Source: Deltaproteobacteria bacterium (GTDB lineage: Bacteria; Myxococcota; JACPTQ01). From it: a stretch of DNA of 35,262 bases. The notes beneath the pieces were generated by a model. It saw only the letters and a program-made list of their open reading frames with translations, ran no database searches and was not told where the DNA came from. The position numbers and the translations under genes are program-made. The stretch lies in assembly GCA_016192705.1 (NCBI GenBank), contig JACPTQ010000026.1, positions 1 to 35,262 of the forward strand, read 5' to 3'. This document shows, piece after piece, positions 16,054 to 23,890 of this stretch; the first letter of the stretch is position 1; the number at the start of each line of letters is the position of its first letter.

Positions 16054-17146
16054 AAGGCGTTTCGGCCACGAGACGAAGAGTCTTTTTCGCGAACGATGAG
16101 ATGGCGATTTGAGAGAGCTGGTCGGGGAAAACCCAGCGCAGCTTATTTGACGAGGCGCGTCGGTTTGCTTTCAGATTCCCGCGAAAAACGAAAGCGGTGA
16201 CGTCGCGATGCGTGAAGATTTGGCGGACGACACCGATCGGTTCGAGTTTGTCAGCCGTAAGTCCGACAAGTGCGGCGGCACGATGGGCGATGGCTTCGCG
16301 GGATTGACCGGGTGTGATCACCGCTTCGGGTAAGGACCATGTTCCACCTAAGAGCTCGTTGTCATCGCGGCGTACGACGGCGAAACGGGGCTTCGAGGTC
16401 GCGGGATCCTGAAGGGCGACGCACGCGACGTGAACAACGCGGCGCGCGGGTTTCGGGGCCACGCGTGGAATGGAGGCCGTGAGGCCCGCTCGGTACGCTC
16501 CGCACGAAGGACGAATCGGACACTGTGTGCACGAGGGATTCTTCGGTGTGCAGACGAGCGCGCCGAGTTCCATGACGGCCTGCATGAAATCGCCGGCGCG
16601 AGCCGTAGGGACTTCGACCTCGCCACGAGTCTTGATGCGTTGTCGCACGGCCGGAGACCGAATGTCGTTGCGGATCGCGGCGATGCGGGCGATGACGCGC
16701 GCGCTGTTGCCGTCGACCGCGAAGGCGTGCTCGTCAAAGGCGATGGCGGCGATCGCGGCGGCCGTATACGGACCAACGCCGGGGAGCCGGCGAAGCGCGC
16801 TTTCTTCGTGCGGCAGGTCACCGTCGTGGTCGCGAAGCGAGACGATCGCGGCGCGATGCAGGTTGCGGGCGCGCGTGTAGTAGCCGAGCCCTGACCAGGC
16901 GGCGAGGACGGCGCTTTCAGGCGCGCGGGCGAGCGCGGCGAGTGTCGGAAAGCGGCAGAGGAAGCGCTCGAAGTAGGGCAACACCGTTGCGACGGTTGTT
17001 TGTTGAAGCATGAATTCGGAGACGAGCGTTTTGTAAGGAGACGGCGCCTCGCGCCACGGCAGGCGGCGACGGTGAACGTCGTACCAGGCGAGGAGCTCTC
17101 TCGCGAGGCCGAACGGGCGAGCCGCTTTGCGTTCGCGTTGGGTCAC
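15950..17146 (-). CDS. mutY: A/G-specific adenine glycosylase MutY
   Basis: The 398-residue product has the MutY layout. Glu44 in SEFMLQQT is the catalytic acid. The helix-hairpin-helix is LPGVGPYTAAAI (121-132), and Asp145 in VDGNSARV is the catalytic Asp. The iron-sulfur cluster is C199-x6-C206-x2-C209-x5-C215. A MutT-like C-terminal domain that reads 8-oxoG includes FTHRD. It removes adenine opposite 8-oxoguanine. The GTG start at 17146 overlaps the TGA of the upstream peptidase gene (GTGA), which decides the start. The 3' end overlaps hupE by 104 bp antisense. The last 25 residues are basic, low complexity and lie in this overlap. Confidence 0.95.
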   Translation of the reverse strand: MTQRERKAARPFGLARELLAWYDVHRRRLPWREAPSPYKTLVSEFMLQQTTVATVLPYFERFLCRFPTLAALARAPESAVLAAWSGLGYYTRARNLHRAAIVSLRDHDGDLPHEESALRRLPGVGPYTAAAIAAIAFDEHAFAVDGNSARVIARIAAIRNDIRSPAVRQRIKTRGEVEVPTARAGDFMQAVMELGALVCTPKNPSCTQCPIRPSCGAYRAGLTASIPRVAPKPARRVVHVACVALQDPATSKPRFAVVRRDDNELLGGTWSLPEAVITPGQSREAIAHRAAALVGLTADKLEPIGVVRQIFTHRDVTAFVFRGNLKANRRASSNKLRWVFPDQLSQIAISSFAKKTLRLVAETPSTTHDRRTNKLRTNKQRLTPRARIVDSTTAPRST

Positions 17147-18009
17147 TTTTGCGGCGAACGGGGTGGGCGACCTTCGCGGCGCGCGGGGCCAATCTGCAAG
17201 TGGAAATGATCGCGGTGGTCCCATGCGAGGCGTGGGTAAGGGTGGTCCGGGTGAAGGACGTAACTCGTCGTTCCGATTTCGGTGGGGTCGCCGTTTCGCC
17301 CAGGTTTGGTGCTCGAATCGGAGTACTCGCGCGTCGCGAACTCGTAGATGTCGAGAAACAGCTCGTTGGGCGCTGGCGCCGATTTGTTTTTGGTCTCTTG
17401 GGGGAGAAGACGGAAGCGTGGGTGTTCGGCGTCGGCGCGCGCCTTTCGGGAGAGGCGTGGCTTTCGGCCCCAGTCGCGCCAAACGTCGATCGTGTACGGG
17501 GCGCCGTTTCGTTTGCCGATGACCGAGGCGAGATCGATCGCGCGTCCGCTGTTGTGCGCGTTGTTGCCGCCTTTGCCGGCCGAAATGCCGAGGTGTCGAA
17601 TGGCGGTTGCGCCCCATTTCGCCTTGAGGTGCGCGGCGAGGCGCGCGAGTGCGACCGTGTGCCGATGGTCGAGGCGGCGCGTTGGATAAGGCTTCGGGCG
17701 ATCGACCGGGCCGTATACGAGCGCGACGCCGGCGATCGATTCGGTGATGTCGAGGCGGTCCGTTGGTCGCGGGTACGTGATGCGGCAAGTTTTATCGAAT
17801 GTGACGGTGCGCGTGTGAAGCGTTACGACGCGATCACGAACAAGTGAAACGACGACGTCACGGGCTTCGTCGAGGGTCATATCGCGTGCAGATTTCGTCG
17901 CGGCGGGTGGCAGAGCGAATCGTGCGAGGCAATCGCTTGGCCGCGGGACTTGCGCGGAACCGGGCGTTGGAGCCGAGGCGGTGACGACGAAAGCGGCGAT
18001 GAGCAGCAT
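17143..18009 (-). CDS. Exported LAS-type (M15-like) zinc peptidase, probably murein-acting
   Basis: The 288-residue product has a signal peptide (about 1-19, ending GSAQ). The motif AHNSGRAIDL gives H152 and D159, and WDHRDHFHLQ gives H268 and H270. His-x6-Asp plus a late His-x-His is the zinc site of LAS-fold peptidases (M15, VanX, MepA and extensin-like groups), which cut peptidoglycan stem peptides. The exact subfamily is uncertain. GGGAGGT lies before the ATG. It is translationally coupled to mutY, an unexpected partner, and diverges from the NtrC-type gene over 75 bp. Confidence 0.75.
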   Translation of the reverse strand: MLLIAAFVVTASAPTPGSAQVPRPSDCLARFALPPAATKSARDMTLDEARDVVVSLVRDRVVTLHTRTVTFDKTCRITYPRPTDRLDITESIAGVALVYGPVDRPKPYPTRRLDHRHTVALARLAAHLKAKWGATAIRHLGISAGKGGNNAHNSGRAIDLASVIGKRNGAPYTIDVWRDWGRKPRLSRKARADAEHPRFRLLPQETKNKSAPAPNELFLDIYEFATREYSDSSTKPGRNGDPTEIGTTSYVLHPDHPYPRLAWDHRDHFHLQIGPARREGRPPRSPQK

Positions 18010-18072
18010 GGAAACCTCCCGGAAGCGAGGCGCGACATTAGATCGCGCGCGGACGAATGAAAAGCGGTGTGC

Positions 18073-18078
18073 TAAAGT
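18073..18078 (+). promoter_or_regulatory. Extended -10 element of the NtrC-type regulator gene
   Basis: TGC-TAAAGT, with the GTG start 6 nt after it and no Shine-Dalgarno. It predicts a leaderless mRNA. No convincing -35 was found, but the TG one base before the hexamer may compensate. Confidence 0.35.
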
Positions 18079-18084
18079 CCTCGC

Positions 18085-19593
18085 GTGGCGCGGATTCTTA
18101 TCGTCGACGACGAAGCGATCAACCTGTCGACGCTCGTCGAGATTTTCGCGCGCGAAGGATTCGACGTCACGACGGCCGAGAACGGTAAGGCGGCGCTCGA
18201 TATTGTGCGCGCGGGGGTCGGGCGTGGCGAATCTGTCGAGAGGGACGCTCCGAGGCCAGGCGCTGCTGGTGCGGCCGAATCGGCGGTGCGCGTTGACGTT
18301 GTTCTGACCGACCTCATGATGCCCGTTGTGAGCGGTCTCGATCTCTTGCGTGCCGTGAAGACGCTCGACGCCGAGTGCGAAGTGGTTTTGATGACCGCGT
18401 TCGGAACGGTGTCGGCGGCCGTCGACGCGATGCGCGAGGGGGCGTACGACTTCATCACGAAGCCGTTTCGAAAAATCGCCGTCACCAAGGCGATCAGGAA
18501 GGCGCTCGAACGGCAGCTCCTGATTCGCGAGAATCGTGTCCTCAAGGCGCAGCTCGCTGAGGCGCCGCTTCGTGGGGCGCTCCTCGGGACGTCGCCCGCG
18601 ATGAAGCGCATCGCGGATGTTATCGCGCAGACCGCCAAGTCGACGGCGACGGTGCTTGTGCAGGGGGAAAGCGGGACGGGCAAAGAGTTGGTCGCGCGCG
18701 CGATTCACCAAGCGAGTGCACGGGCCGGGCGGCCGTTCGTGATTTTCAATTGCGCCGCGGTGCCGGAAACGCTGATTGAGTCGGAGCTGTTTGGGTACGA
18801 GCGTGGGGCTTTCACGGGAGCGACGGCGCGAAAGGAAGGGCGTTTCGACACGGCCAACCAGGGGACGCTTTTCTTTGACGAAGTGGCGGAAATGAGCGGG
18901 CCGGTTCAGGCGAAGCTCTTGCGCGTGTTGCAATTCGGCGAGTTTGAGCGGCTCGGTGCCGTCGCGCCGACAAAGGTCGATGTCCGCATCGTCGCTGCGA
19001 CAAACCGCCGGCTCGCAACGCTCGTCACCGAGGGGAAGTTTCGAGAAGACCTTTACTATCGGCTGGCCGTCATCACCGTCGAGATTCCGCCGCTCCGTGA
19101 GCGCCGTGACGACATTCCTCTTTTGGCGGCGCACTTCATCCGGCGAAGCGCCGAACGCAACAACAAGGCGGGGCTCGATTTAACACCGTCGGCGGTCGAC
19201 CGGCTTCTCACGTACGATTGGCCCGGAAATGTGCGCGAGCTCGAAAATGCGATTGAGCGCGCGGTCGTCCTCGTGCGCGGAGACGCCATCGGTCCTGACG
19301 ATATCGAGATCCCTGTGGGGCGTGGTGCGGCACGCGGAGACGCGGGAGGCGCTTTGGGAACGTCGTCGCTCGATGGCCGTTCGATCGCGGTGCCGCTTGG
19401 CACGACGATGGAGACGGTTGAGCGGCGCGTCATTGAGGAAACGCTCCGGCACACAAACGGCGACAAGCGGCTGGCTGCGCAGATTCTCGGAATTGCGCCA
19501 CGGACGATCTATCGAAAGCTGCCGACGCGCGATCGGGCGGACGCCGGGCCCGACGAAACAGACGATGCGGCCGACCACGAAGACGACGAATGA
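18085..19593 (+). CDS. NtrC-family sigma54 response regulator
   Basis: The 502-residue product has a receiver domain with acidic pocket D8-D9-E10, phospho-acceptor Asp76 (VVLTDLMMP), Thr104 and Lys126. The acceptor usually lies near residue 54; here about 22 extra residues (about 44-68, rich in Gly, Ala, Glu and Arg) sit between helix 2 and strand 3. The AAA+ domain has Walker A GESGTGKE (194-201) and GAFTGA (241-246). A Fis-type helix-turn-helix is at the C-terminus (GDKRLAAQILGIAPRTIYRKL region). It should activate sigma54 promoters when phosphorylated. No histidine kinase gene is adjacent, so it is an orphan regulator. The acidic C-terminal tail is an extra of about 20 residues. Confidence 0.93.
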   Translation: MARILIVDDEAINLSTLVEIFAREGFDVTTAENGKAALDIVRAGVGRGESVERDAPRPGAAGAAESAVRVDVVLTDLMMPVVSGLDLLRAVKTLDAECEVVLMTAFGTVSAAVDAMREGAYDFITKPFRKIAVTKAIRKALERQLLIRENRVLKAQLAEAPLRGALLGTSPAMKRIADVIAQTAKSTATVLVQGESGTGKELVARAIHQASARAGRPFVIFNCAAVPETLIESELFGYERGAFTGATARKEGRFDTANQGTLFFDEVAEMSGPVQAKLLRVLQFGEFERLGAVAPTKVDVRIVAATNRRLATLVTEGKFREDLYYRLAVITVEIPPLRERRDDIPLLAAHFIRRSAERNNKAGLDLTPSAVDRLLTYDWPGNVRELENAIERAVVLVRGDAIGPDDIEIPVGRGAARGDAGGALGTSSLDGRSIAVPLGTTMETVERRVIEETLRHTNGDKRLAAQILGIAPRTIYRKLPTRDRADAGPDETDDAADHEDDE

Positions 19594-19604
19594 ACTTGCT
19601 GGAT

Positions 19605-20546
19605 TTACTCGCGGTGGAAGAACCGAAAACGGCCGACGGCGAGAGGGCGGTTGTTGGTCTTGGATACGCCACCAACGGGAGTTTTTGAGGCCGGCCAAAG
19701 CGCGAGTCGATAGCGATGGCCGGGCTTCAGCCAGCCCGATTTGACCGCGACAGGCCATTCGGCCGCGACGGTGTCCCAGGTCGGGTCGGTGCCAACGTCG
19801 AGGCGCGCGGCGTCGAAGTCGGCGTCGGTCTCGTCGCTCACGACAACGGTCAGGCGTTTTTCGCCCGCCGGGCGCGGGAGTGCGGCGCGAATTCCGAGGA
19901 GCACGGGTTTGTCGCCTTCGACCAGATGCTCGCTTCGCGCGCCCAGCATCCGCGCGTAATCGGCGAGACTCAGCGGAAACTGTGCGAGGGCTGGCGGCGC
20001 CATGAAGGCCCGGTCCGCGCTCCGCATCGTGACCAAGATTCCGCCACGAAGCTCGTCGATGGCGCGGCGACACGGCTTCGTCTTCAAGTGACCGGTTGCG
20101 AGCTCAAAGCGATCCGAAAAAACCGAAAGGCGATAGCGGCGGCACGGACGCGCCCAGGTGGATGGGAGCGTTCCAGCGAATGAGCGCGAACCCGGGGCGA
20201 CGGTGACGACGTCCGAAAAAACCGGTTCGCCCGTTGCGGCGGAGGCGTCGCCCGCGATCATTTCGGTGACGTCGCGGATGAGAAGCGCGACTTCGCCCGC
20301 GGCGGACGCCCGCGTGAACGAGGCCGCGATCTGGAGTTCCGTTTTGGGCGCGACGACCCATTCTTCGACGGCGTTCATGGCGGCGGCGTAATCGGCGCGT
20401 GTGCCGCGGAAGCGCGCGGGGGGTGCGGGTGGTGGCGTCGTACCGACGAGGATCGTTCCGCGGGTGTCGTGTTCGGCGGTTGGGATGCAGGCGATAAAAA
20501 GCGGTGCGCTAAGGACGGCGACTCTGTGAAAGGGCCAGCGCGACAT
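19605..20546 (-). CDS. Lipoprotein of unknown function, Ig-like folds likely
   Basis: The family was not recognised. The ATG at 20546 gives a clean lipoprotein signal with lipobox FIAC (Cys20). The open frame runs much further upstream but without support. The 313-residue product then shows repeated beta segments, each with a YRLSVFSDRF or YRLALWPAS strand and a preceding P-C-R-R or K-P-G-H turn. Two related halves are likely, at about 70-160 and 190-300. It resembles the small Ig-like lipoproteins common in myxobacteria. A TAAACT hexamer lies 8 nt before the ATG and there is no Shine-Dalgarno. It converges with the NtrC gene and diverges from the sugar transferase gene. Confidence 0.65.
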   Translation of the reverse strand: MSRWPFHRVAVLSAPLFIACIPTAEHDTRGTILVGTTPPPAPPARFRGTRADYAAAMNAVEEWVVAPKTELQIAASFTRASAAGEVALLIRDVTEMIAGDASAATGEPVFSDVVTVAPGSRSFAGTLPSTWARPCRRYRLSVFSDRFELATGHLKTKPCRRAIDELRGGILVTMRSADRAFMAPPALAQFPLSLADYARMLGARSEHLVEGDKPVLLGIRAALPRPAGEKRLTVVVSDETDADFDAARLDVGTDPTWDTVAAEWPVAVKSGWLKPGHRYRLALWPASKTPVGGVSKTNNRPLAVGRFRFFHRE

Positions 20547-20554
20547 CGAGCAGG

Positions 20555-20560
20555 AGTTTA
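20555..20560 (-). promoter_or_regulatory. Extended -10 element of the minus-strand lipoprotein gene
   Basis: On the minus strand TGC-TAAACT, 8 nt before the ATG. The string GTGCTAAA-C/G-TCCT is almost the same as before the NtrC gene at 18070-18080. It predicts a leaderless mRNA. Confidence 0.35.
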
Positions 20561-20577
20561 GCACCGGGCGGTATCGG

Positions 20578-20606
20578 TTGACGATCGGCAACGAAATCCT
20601 CATAAT
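20578..20606 (+). promoter_or_regulatory. Sigma70-type promoter of the sugar-phosphate transferase gene
   Basis: TTGACG (20578-20583), 17 nt, CATAAT (20601-20606). The predicted start near 20613 leaves a leader of about 15 nt before the ATG at 20628, with only a weak GGG as a ribosome site. Confidence 0.6.
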
Positions 20607-20627
20607 GCGCGGTCCATTAGGGCATCG

Positions 20628-21989
20628 ATGCTGGCACGCGAAGGCTTTTATTTTCGGGCGCTCTTGGTTTTGTTCGACGCGGTCGTCGTCGCGGTGGCGT
20701 TTGTGTGCGCCGACCTGATTCGCTTTGCGTCGCCTGAGTTCATTGCTTTCGAGCATCGCCCGGATTTCACCGAGACCATCACCATGCTTGGCTTTGTTCT
20801 CGTTTCGACGCTCGTCGCGTTTCGGCTGACGCGCCTTTACGACCTTCACCCGGTCGACCGATGGGGGGACGAAGCGTTTCGGCTCGTGAAAGGGTTCGTG
20901 GCCGGCTTTTTCATTTTGACCGCCGCCGCCTATTTTTTGCGGCAAGAAAAATACTCGCGCCTCACGCTTGCCATTTTCTTTGGGCTCGCGGGCCCGGCGC
21001 TCGCGGCGACACGACTCGCGTTTCGGCGATGGCTTCGGACGTCGCTTTACGCGCGCATGCCGCGGCGTCGCGTGCTTATCGTGGGCGAGGGCGAAATCGC
21101 CGAGGGCGTCGCGCGGGCGATTGCGGAGCACGCGGAGTACGGGCTCGAAACGGTCGCGTCGGTTTCGGGGCGTGATGGACTCGTCGCGACGGTGCGAGAG
21201 ACCCGCGCGCAGCTCCTGATTGTCGCGCTTCCGTTCGCCGACACGCCGCGTCTTGCGCCACTTTTGGACGCGCTCAGCGACGAAACGGTCGACATCCAGA
21301 TCGTCCCAGATTTGGTGCGCTTTACGTCGCTTCGAAGCGGGCGGCATGGCGTCGTCGAGGAGTTTGCGGGATTTCCCATGGTGAGTTTGCGGACGTCGCC
21401 GTTTGGTGCGCGCGAGCGACTGATGAAGCGGTCGTTTGACGTGGTCGCGTCGGCGCTGGGGTTGCTCGTCGTGGCGCCGGTGGTCTTGTTGTTCGTGGTA
21501 CTCGGGAAGCTCACGTCGCGTGGGCCGATTTTTTTTCGGCAGGAGCGCACGGGGCTTGATGGGCGCGTTTTTGAGATGCTGAAGTTTCGGACGATGCCGG
21601 TCGACGCGGAGAGCGAGACGGGCGCGATTTGGTCGCCGAAGGGTGATTCGCGCACGACGCGGCTCGGCGCCGTGATGCGCCGACTTTCGATCGATGAGCT
21701 GCCGCAGCTGTGGAACGTCTTTCGCGGCGACATGAGTCTCGTGGGCCCGCGCCCCGAGCGGCCGGTTTTCATCGAGCAGTTTCGTCAGCAGTTCCCGCGC
21801 TACAACTTGCGCCACAAGGTGAAGGCGGGAATCACAGGGTGGGCGCAGGTGAACGGCTGGCGCGGTTCCACGTCGCTCGAAAAGCGAATCGAGTATGACC
21901 TCTACTACATTGAGAATTGGTCGCTCGCGCTCGACCTCAAGATTCTCGCGAGGACAATTGCGGGCGGATTCTTCAACCGCGCCGCGTAG
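20628..21989 (+). CDS. Polyprenyl-phosphate sugar-1-phosphate transferase (exopolysaccharide initiation)
   Basis: The 453-residue product matches the WbaP-like polyprenyl glycosylphosphotransferase layout. About four N-terminal membrane helices (to about residue 120) are followed by a Rossmann-like middle domain (RRVLIVGEGEIAEGVARAI, from about 145). A further helix (near 275) precedes the bacterial sugar transferase domain. Its hallmarks are FEMLKFRTM, the DELPQLWNVFRGDMSLVGPRPE stretch and ITGWAQVNGWRG. It moves a hexose-1-phosphate from UDP-sugar to undecaprenyl phosphate, the first step of capsule or exopolysaccharide repeat units. No other polysaccharide genes flank it, so it may serve a cluster elsewhere. 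A crotonase gene follows after 32 bp. Confidence 0.93.
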   Translation: MLAREGFYFRALLVLFDAVVVAVAFVCADLIRFASPEFIAFEHRPDFTETITMLGFVLVSTLVAFRLTRLYDLHPVDRWGDEAFRLVKGFVAGFFILTAAAYFLRQEKYSRLTLAIFFGLAGPALAATRLAFRRWLRTSLYARMPRRRVLIVGEGEIAEGVARAIAEHAEYGLETVASVSGRDGLVATVRETRAQLLIVALPFADTPRLAPLLDALSDETVDIQIVPDLVRFTSLRSGRHGVVEEFAGFPMVSLRTSPFGARERLMKRSFDVVASALGLLVVAPVVLLFVVLGKLTSRGPIFFRQERTGLDGRVFEMLKFRTMPVDAESETGAIWSPKGDSRTTRLGAVMRRLSIDELPQLWNVFRGDMSLVGPRPERPVFIEQFRQQFPRYNLRHKVKAGITGWAQVNGWRGSTSLEKRIEYDLYYIENWSLALDLKILARTIAGGFFNRAA

Positions 21990-22021
21990 CGCGCTCAACC
22001 ACCTCAATCGGGAGGCGACCC

Positions 22022-22738
22022 ATGGAAACGACAACGATCAAGCTCGAGGCGGTGGGAGACGGTATCTGGCTCCTCACGTTGAACCGGCCGGAGGTGAAAA
22101 ACGCCTTATCGAGCGTCATGCGCCGGGAGATCAGCGCGGTGCTTGCACGCCTTGCGGCCGACGGTGATGCGCGCGCGCTCGTCGTGACGGGAGCGGGGAC
22201 TGCGTTTTGTGCGGGGTTTGACATCGGCGAATTTGGGCGGCCGGAGCTCGCGGCCGAAGTGTTCGAGTCGTCTGCGCGCTACCACCGGGATCTCTGGCGC
22301 TTCCCAAAGCCCGCAATCGCCGCGGTGAACGGCGCGGCTTTGGGCGGGGGATTCGACCTCGCGGCGTTGTGCGATGTGCGCCTTTGCTCGCCGCAGGCAC
22401 GCTTTGGCCATCCCGAGATCAAACTCGGCGGACCGCCGCTCTTCACGGCACTCCGCTTCATCGTCGGTGATTCGCGCGCGCGCGAGATGTGCTTAACGGG
22501 GCGCCGATTCGGAGCGGACGAGGCGCTCCACGTGGGAATCGTCAGCGAGGTGGTGTCGCCGGAGGAACTGTTGCCCCGCGCGCTCGGCATCGCGCGACAA
22601 ATCCTCGAAGCACCCGATGCGACGTTGGCGTTCACAAAGCGCACGATGATGGAAAACCCGGGGCGCAGCTTCGAGGAGGCGTTCGCCGTTGAGCACGACG
22701 AGGCGTTTCGGCGTTTCCTGTTGCGCGAGCCGGGCTAA
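22022..22738 (+). CDS. Enoyl-CoA hydratase/isomerase (crotonase) family protein
   Basis: The 238-residue product is a compact crotonase. The oxyanion-hole segments are AFCAGFDI (61-68) and AALGGGFD (105-112). At the two acidic positions of classical hydratases it has Asp112 (usually Glu, in GGGFDLA) and Glu132 (FGHPEIKLG). The PGAGGTQRL segment after the second Glu is replaced by GPPLFTALR. Thus it is crotonase fold, but the reaction may be isomerase, hydratase or lyase on a CoA ester. The ATG at 22022 is fixed by GGAGG at 22011-22015. It may be read with the sugar transferase gene. Its TAA overlaps the stop of the convergent hot-dog gene. Confidence 0.9.
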   Translation: METTTIKLEAVGDGIWLLTLNRPEVKNALSSVMRREISAVLARLAADGDARALVVTGAGTAFCAGFDIGEFGRPELAAEVFESSARYHRDLWRFPKPAIAAVNGAALGGGFDLAALCDVRLCSPQARFGHPEIKLGGPPLFTALRFIVGDSRAREMCLTGRRFGADEALHVGIVSEVVSPEELLPRALGIARQILEAPDATLAFTKRTMMENPGRSFEEAFAVEHDEAFRRFLLREPG

Positions 22739-23232
22739 CCGCTCGCGCGCGGTGTCGCAGCGCGCGCCTGCGCCGGTTTGACGAAGAGCGTTTTTTCGAC
22801 GCGCGCGATGAGCTGCTTCGCATCGTCGCGGATCTCCGCTTTGAAGCGCGGCTCGGCTTTTCCCGTTTCGTCAACTTCGCGGCGGATGGCGTCGATGCGG
22901 TTTTCAGGGATATGAAACTCGGCGTGCACAGTGCCGCGACCGGGGCGAAGGAAGAGAATCGACGCGGCCTTGTCCCAAACGATGTAGTCGCGGCCGAGGT
23001 TGTGCATCAGGATGAGCATGAAGAAGGGGTCGCACATCGAATAGAGCGAACCGCCGAATTGCGTGCCGACGTAGTTTTTGTTGAGGCGCGTGAGCGGCAT
23101 TTGAACCCTCACGGTTCGCAAGTCGCCCGAAATGTGCGTCATGCGGATCCCGGCGCCGAAGTAAGGCGGATAGAAATTGTAGATGAGGAGTGCCTTCGAT
23201 TTTAGGAGGCGCTTGATGCCGTCGAGGTTCAC
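22735..23232 (-). CDS. DUF4442 hot-dog fold protein, thioesterase-like
   Basis: The 165-residue product matches DUF4442 (PaaI/YiiD-like hot-dog fold). Typical stretches are LTRLNKNYVGTQFGGSLYSMCDPF, with GTQFGGSLY forming the start of the central helix, and IVWDKAASILFLRPGRGTV. Relatives act on, or bind, acyl-CoA or acyl-ACP thioesters; the activity of this one is unproved. The GTG start at 23232 has only a weak G-rich ribosome site. It overlaps the crotonase gene by 4 bp tail to tail. Both handling CoA esters is suggestive, but opposite strands rule out a shared operon. Confidence 0.83.
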   Translation of the reverse strand: MNLDGIKRLLKSKALLIYNFYPPYFGAGIRMTHISGDLRTVRVQMPLTRLNKNYVGTQFGGSLYSMCDPFFMLILMHNLGRDYIVWDKAASILFLRPGRGTVHAEFHIPENRIDAIRREVDETGKAEPRFKAEIRDDAKQLIARVEKTLFVKPAQARAATPRASG

Positions 23233-23235
23233 GAA

Positions 23236-23548
23236 CCCCGATCCCCGGTTAAGCGGTTCGTTCGCTCGTGAGCGTGAGGGTCGACAGGAGCCCGCTTCGG
23301 CGCGCCGACGTCCTCGGGTCTGATTCGAGACGTGCGAACCATCCGCGGGTTACAGGCACGCGAAAGCTCGATGCTCCAAGCCGATATCGCGCTGCAGACC
23401 CTGCGGAGGCGCGCCTCTGCGGCGCCCCTGCCGACCGCACGCAAATCCGGGTGGACCGCTTTCCGGAGACGTGTTTTCTGGGCTTGAGGGCGGTACGAAG
23501 AGTTCACCCACTGGGTGTCGACTGACGATCGATCGACCCCCAAGTCTC
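23236..23548 (-). repeat. Dispersed repeat copy B (uninterrupted)
   Basis: The reverse complement aligns with 12-490 and lacks the 154-318 insertion. It is about 313 bp. Its end module, TCAGACCC (23323-23316 on the minus strand) to 23236, is 88 bp, as in copy A. Many differences between copies fall at third positions of no shared frame, and the CACCC-AGT-GGGTG hairpin is kept. The open frame across it is not conserved. Confidence 0.75.
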
Positions 23549-23890
23549 TTAACCGCCCGTCCAGGAAAACGGCCGGGTTCTGACTGGGCGGGCGGGGATT
23601 GGGCAAGCGGAGGCTCGCGTCCGCAGGGGATGAGGTGCCGATGGGGCGTGGAATTTCCGTTCTCATGATGTTTGATTCATTTCCTGCAGCCTCACATTTC
23701 CTGTCAGACCCGAGGACTTCCGCGAGGCGGAGCGAGCCCAACCCCGACCGCCCCACGCTGGTCTTGGCCGTTAACCGGGAATCGAGGGAGGTTTGCGAAC
23801 ATCGGCGAAAGTTAACAGGGCCGAAAGTGCGAGGTCAAATGAAGGGACGAGAAAGAAGGGGCGGCCGAGCGCGAGAGCGCCAGAATGACA
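23549..23890. other. Intergenic region holding a third repeat end module
   Basis: No gene is supported here. The stretch contains the end module at 23704-23788, an AT-richer patch near 23660-23700, and a purine-rich tail near 23835-23880. No clear promoter or terminator was seen. Confidence 0.5.
23704..23788 (+). repeat. Third copy of the repeat end module
   Basis: TCAGACCCGAGGACTTCCGC begins a stretch of 85 bp that ends TTAACCGGGAATCGAGGG. It matches the last 88 bp of copies A and B at both ends, with a diverged middle. It points opposite to copy B, so the two form an inverted pair 380 bp apart. The rest of the repeat is absent here. Confidence 0.6.

Noticed and set aside
18010-19134. N-terminal extension of the LAS-type peptidase
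   Set aside because: GGGAGGT and a signal peptide mark the start at 18009; the rest is antisense to the NtrC gene.
20547-22034. N-terminal extension of the minus-strand lipoprotein
   Set aside because: A lipoprotein signal starts at 20546; the extension is antisense to the sugar transferase gene and of shadow-like composition.
23229-23756. Open frame of 175 codons across repeat copy B
   Set aside because: It covers dispersed repeats and the frame is broken by a stop in copy A after about 23 codons.
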